Shown here: positions 5,739 to 6,755 of the stretch, piece by piece | How positions within the stretch are numbered: the stretch's first letter is position 1 | Layout of the letters: each line of letters begins with the position of its first letter | From: Spirochaetota bacterium | Lineage (GTDB): Bacteria; Spirochaetota; JAGLSM01 | Direction of reading: 5' to 3' | Assembly: GCA_023135745.1 (NCBI GenBank) | Contig: JAGLSM010000116.1 | Coordinates: forward strand, 1 to 6,755 | Length of the DNA stretch: 6,755 nucleotides | Notes under the pieces: model-generated | The model's input: the letters and a program-made list of their open reading frames with translations, nothing else | What the model was told of the DNA's origin: nothing | Database searches by the model: none | Made by a program: the position numbers and the translations under genes

Positions 5739-5754
5739 TATCTTTATTTTGCAC
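5733..5754. promoter_or_regulatory. Inverted repeat overlapping the -35 of the TPR promoter
   Basis: GTGCAA (5733-5738) and TTGCAC (5749-5754) form perfect 6-bp arms around 10 nt. One arm is the -35 box itself, so a bound regulator would compete with RNA polymerase. With a one-base bulge the pairing can extend inward by three bases. It lies upstream of the predicted transcription start, so a DNA operator fits better than an RNA hairpin. Confidence 0.4.
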
Positions 5755-5780
5755 TTTTAATACATTAAAAAAACAGGGCT

Positions 5781-6755
5781 TTATTTAAACTGTAAACCGA
5801 TCACCAGACTTTTAAAAATAGTTTTGTTATGCTTGAGAACCAGATAGAGGGTCTCATCTTTTCCCAGCCACGCGTCTTTCATTGTGTAGCCGTCCTTATG
5901 CCAGCGGGCTCGGATTGATCCGGTTTCTTTATCCACCAGCATCACGGTTATTTCATTCCTGTAGGTATCGGTCCGGGCAATATAAATGCTTTCTTTTCCC
6001 GGATGAAGGATATGGGGAAACAGAGAACTTTGCTTCATGTCGAATGACCAGACTTTTTTCCCGTCCTTTTTGAGGAAGGCATTAAGCGCGTATTTATTGG
6101 CTCCGTAGATCATATGATTGTCTTCATAATAACCGATTGAGAGATCCAGATGCAGTTTTTTTGTCCAGGCCGGCTTACTCTTTTGCCCTATCAGTGAAAA
6201 CCTGCCCTGACCTGCTGAAATTAATGTATTACTGCGGATAATTTGTTTTAGCGGCTGATTATTTATCTGTGTTTGGCCTGTGCCTGCATCAACAACTGTA
6301 TATTTAGCGATTCCCGGATAATACCAGGCAAGGTATGAGGGTTTAACTGCGGCTTGTATAGTTTTGATTCCATTATTCCCCATTTCTTTGAAATGCCGGT
6401 AAAATTCATCTATTTTGCTGATAACTCTTCCCCGGCTGAAATAAGCGGTATGTTCAGATGATCCGAGGTTGTTGTTTTTCCATAATAGCTTGCCGTTTAT
6501 ATTATATGCGGAGAGAACGGCTGTTTTTTTATTATTGTACAGGTAGAGTATTTTACCTGCCGATTTCATCACTGCCACAGGAAATATTCCCTTGGGTGTT
6601 TTTATTTTCCAGCTTTTTTCAAGGCTGTTTTTTTCAAGAGAAATCCGATAACCGGAAAGGTACCACCACCTGGATTTATCCCGAAAGGACTTGCTGTATG
6701 CTGGAATAAAAAGGCTGGAACCAATGATCTTTGGAGTGCCGGTGTTAAAGGATAC
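5781..6755 (-). CDS. Beta-propeller (PQQ-like repeat) protein, 3' part
   Basis: The frame is open from the stop at 5781-5783 to the window edge, giving 324 C-terminal residues of a longer protein; the true start lies beyond base 6755. A GTG at 6578 is in frame, but residues before it continue the same fold and no ribosome site precedes it. Repeats show PQQ-like blade signatures: strand, then a turn of the type L-x-A-x-x-x-x-G-K-x-x-W. Examples are LSAYNINGKLLWK, YTVVDAGTGQT, ALNAFLKKDGKKVWSFD and VMLVDKETGSIRARW; LEKNSLEKSWKI upstream of 6578 is another. This suggests a PQQ-binding-like propeller of at least five blades. Catalytic residues of quinoprotein dehydrogenases are not evident, so a structural or binding role is as likely as enzymatic. 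Export cannot be judged because the N-terminus is missing. A T7 run (5773-5767) follows the stop, but no stem precedes it. Confidence 0.75.
   Translation of the reverse strand, partial: VSFNTGTPKIIGSSLFIPAYSKSFRDKSRWWYLSGYRISLEKNSLEKSWKIKTPKGIFPVAVMKSAGKILYLYNNKKTAVLSAYNINGKLLWKNNNLGSSEHTAYFSRGRVISKIDEFYRHFKEMGNNGIKTIQAAVKPSYLAWYYPGIAKYTVVDAGTGQTQINNQPLKQIIRSNTLISAGQGRFSLIGQKSKPAWTKKLHLDLSIGYYEDNHMIYGANKYALNAFLKKDGKKVWSFDMKQSSLFPHILHPGKESIYIARTDTYRNEITVMLVDKETGSIRARWHKDGYTMKDAWLGKDETLYLVLKHNKTIFKSLVIGLQFK

Noticed and set aside
5674..5754. Longer TPR protein starting at the GTG at 5754
   Set aside because: It would lie upstream of the predicted transcription start, contain the promoter and bury the signal peptide.
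5764..5783. T7 run after the propeller stop as an intrinsic terminator
   Set aside because: No stem complementary to the GCCCTG just before the T run could be found.
5882..6073. Plus-strand frame antisense to the propeller gene
   Set aside because: Low-complexity, cysteine/arginine-rich translation with no ribosome site; the minus frame is the real gene. The same applies to the plus frame at 6458-6709.
1..6755. CRISPR array, tRNA, insertion sequence or defence system
   Set aside because: No regularly spaced direct repeats, cloverleaf-like sequence, transposase or nuclease motifs were seen on either strand.

Overview
The window is ordinary chromosomal DNA from an AT-rich Gram-negative bacterium. 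The Gram-negative call rests on an Omp85-type outer-membrane barrel ending in phenylalanine, a lipoprotein signal and other exported proteins. Strong Shine-Dalgarno sites (AAGGAG) and sigma70-type promoters (TTGACA with 17-bp spacing; a perfect TATAAT) argue against Bacteroidota. A Desulfobacterota-like (deltaproteobacterial) or similar host is my guess; nothing here fixes the taxon. I see no mobile element, CRISPR array, tRNA, rRNA or phage gene.

Layout from left to right. A strong intrinsic terminator (44-94) closes a minus-strand group. That group reads, from right to left, a single-domain cyclic-nucleotide-binding protein (2715-2191), a DUF2461 protein (2126-1440), a small J-domain protein (1375-1052) and a two-domain OB-fold-like lipoprotein (906-124). 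The cyclic-nucleotide-binding gene has a clear promoter at 2771-2799. The next three may be co-transcribed in part, though the gaps of 64-145 bp hold hairpins. Further right, also on the minus strand, is a two-POTRA Omp85-family outer-membrane protein (4462-2819). It is divergent from a plus-strand thioredoxin-fold/AhpC-TSA protein with a CNHC active site (4671-5225). The 208-bp divergent gap carries an 8-bp inverted repeat that coincides with candidate promoters in both directions. The redoxin gene converges, with 7 bp between stop codons, on a small secreted TPR protein (5673-5233). That gene has its own TATAAT promoter overlapped by a GTGCAA-N10-TTGCAC inverted repeat. The right edge is the 3' part of a beta-propeller (PQQ-like repeat) protein that stays open to base 6755, so its start lies outside the window.

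The genes do not form one recognisable pathway. Five of the eight (lipoprotein, Omp85, TPR and probably propeller, plus a redoxin of uncertain location) fit loosely with envelope functions, but no shared process can be claimed. I did not find convincing evidence of a new biological system. The best leads are the divergent operator/promoter region, the mutually exclusive hairpins upstream of the lipoprotein, and the orphan two-POTRA barrel with an unusually basic POTRA region.
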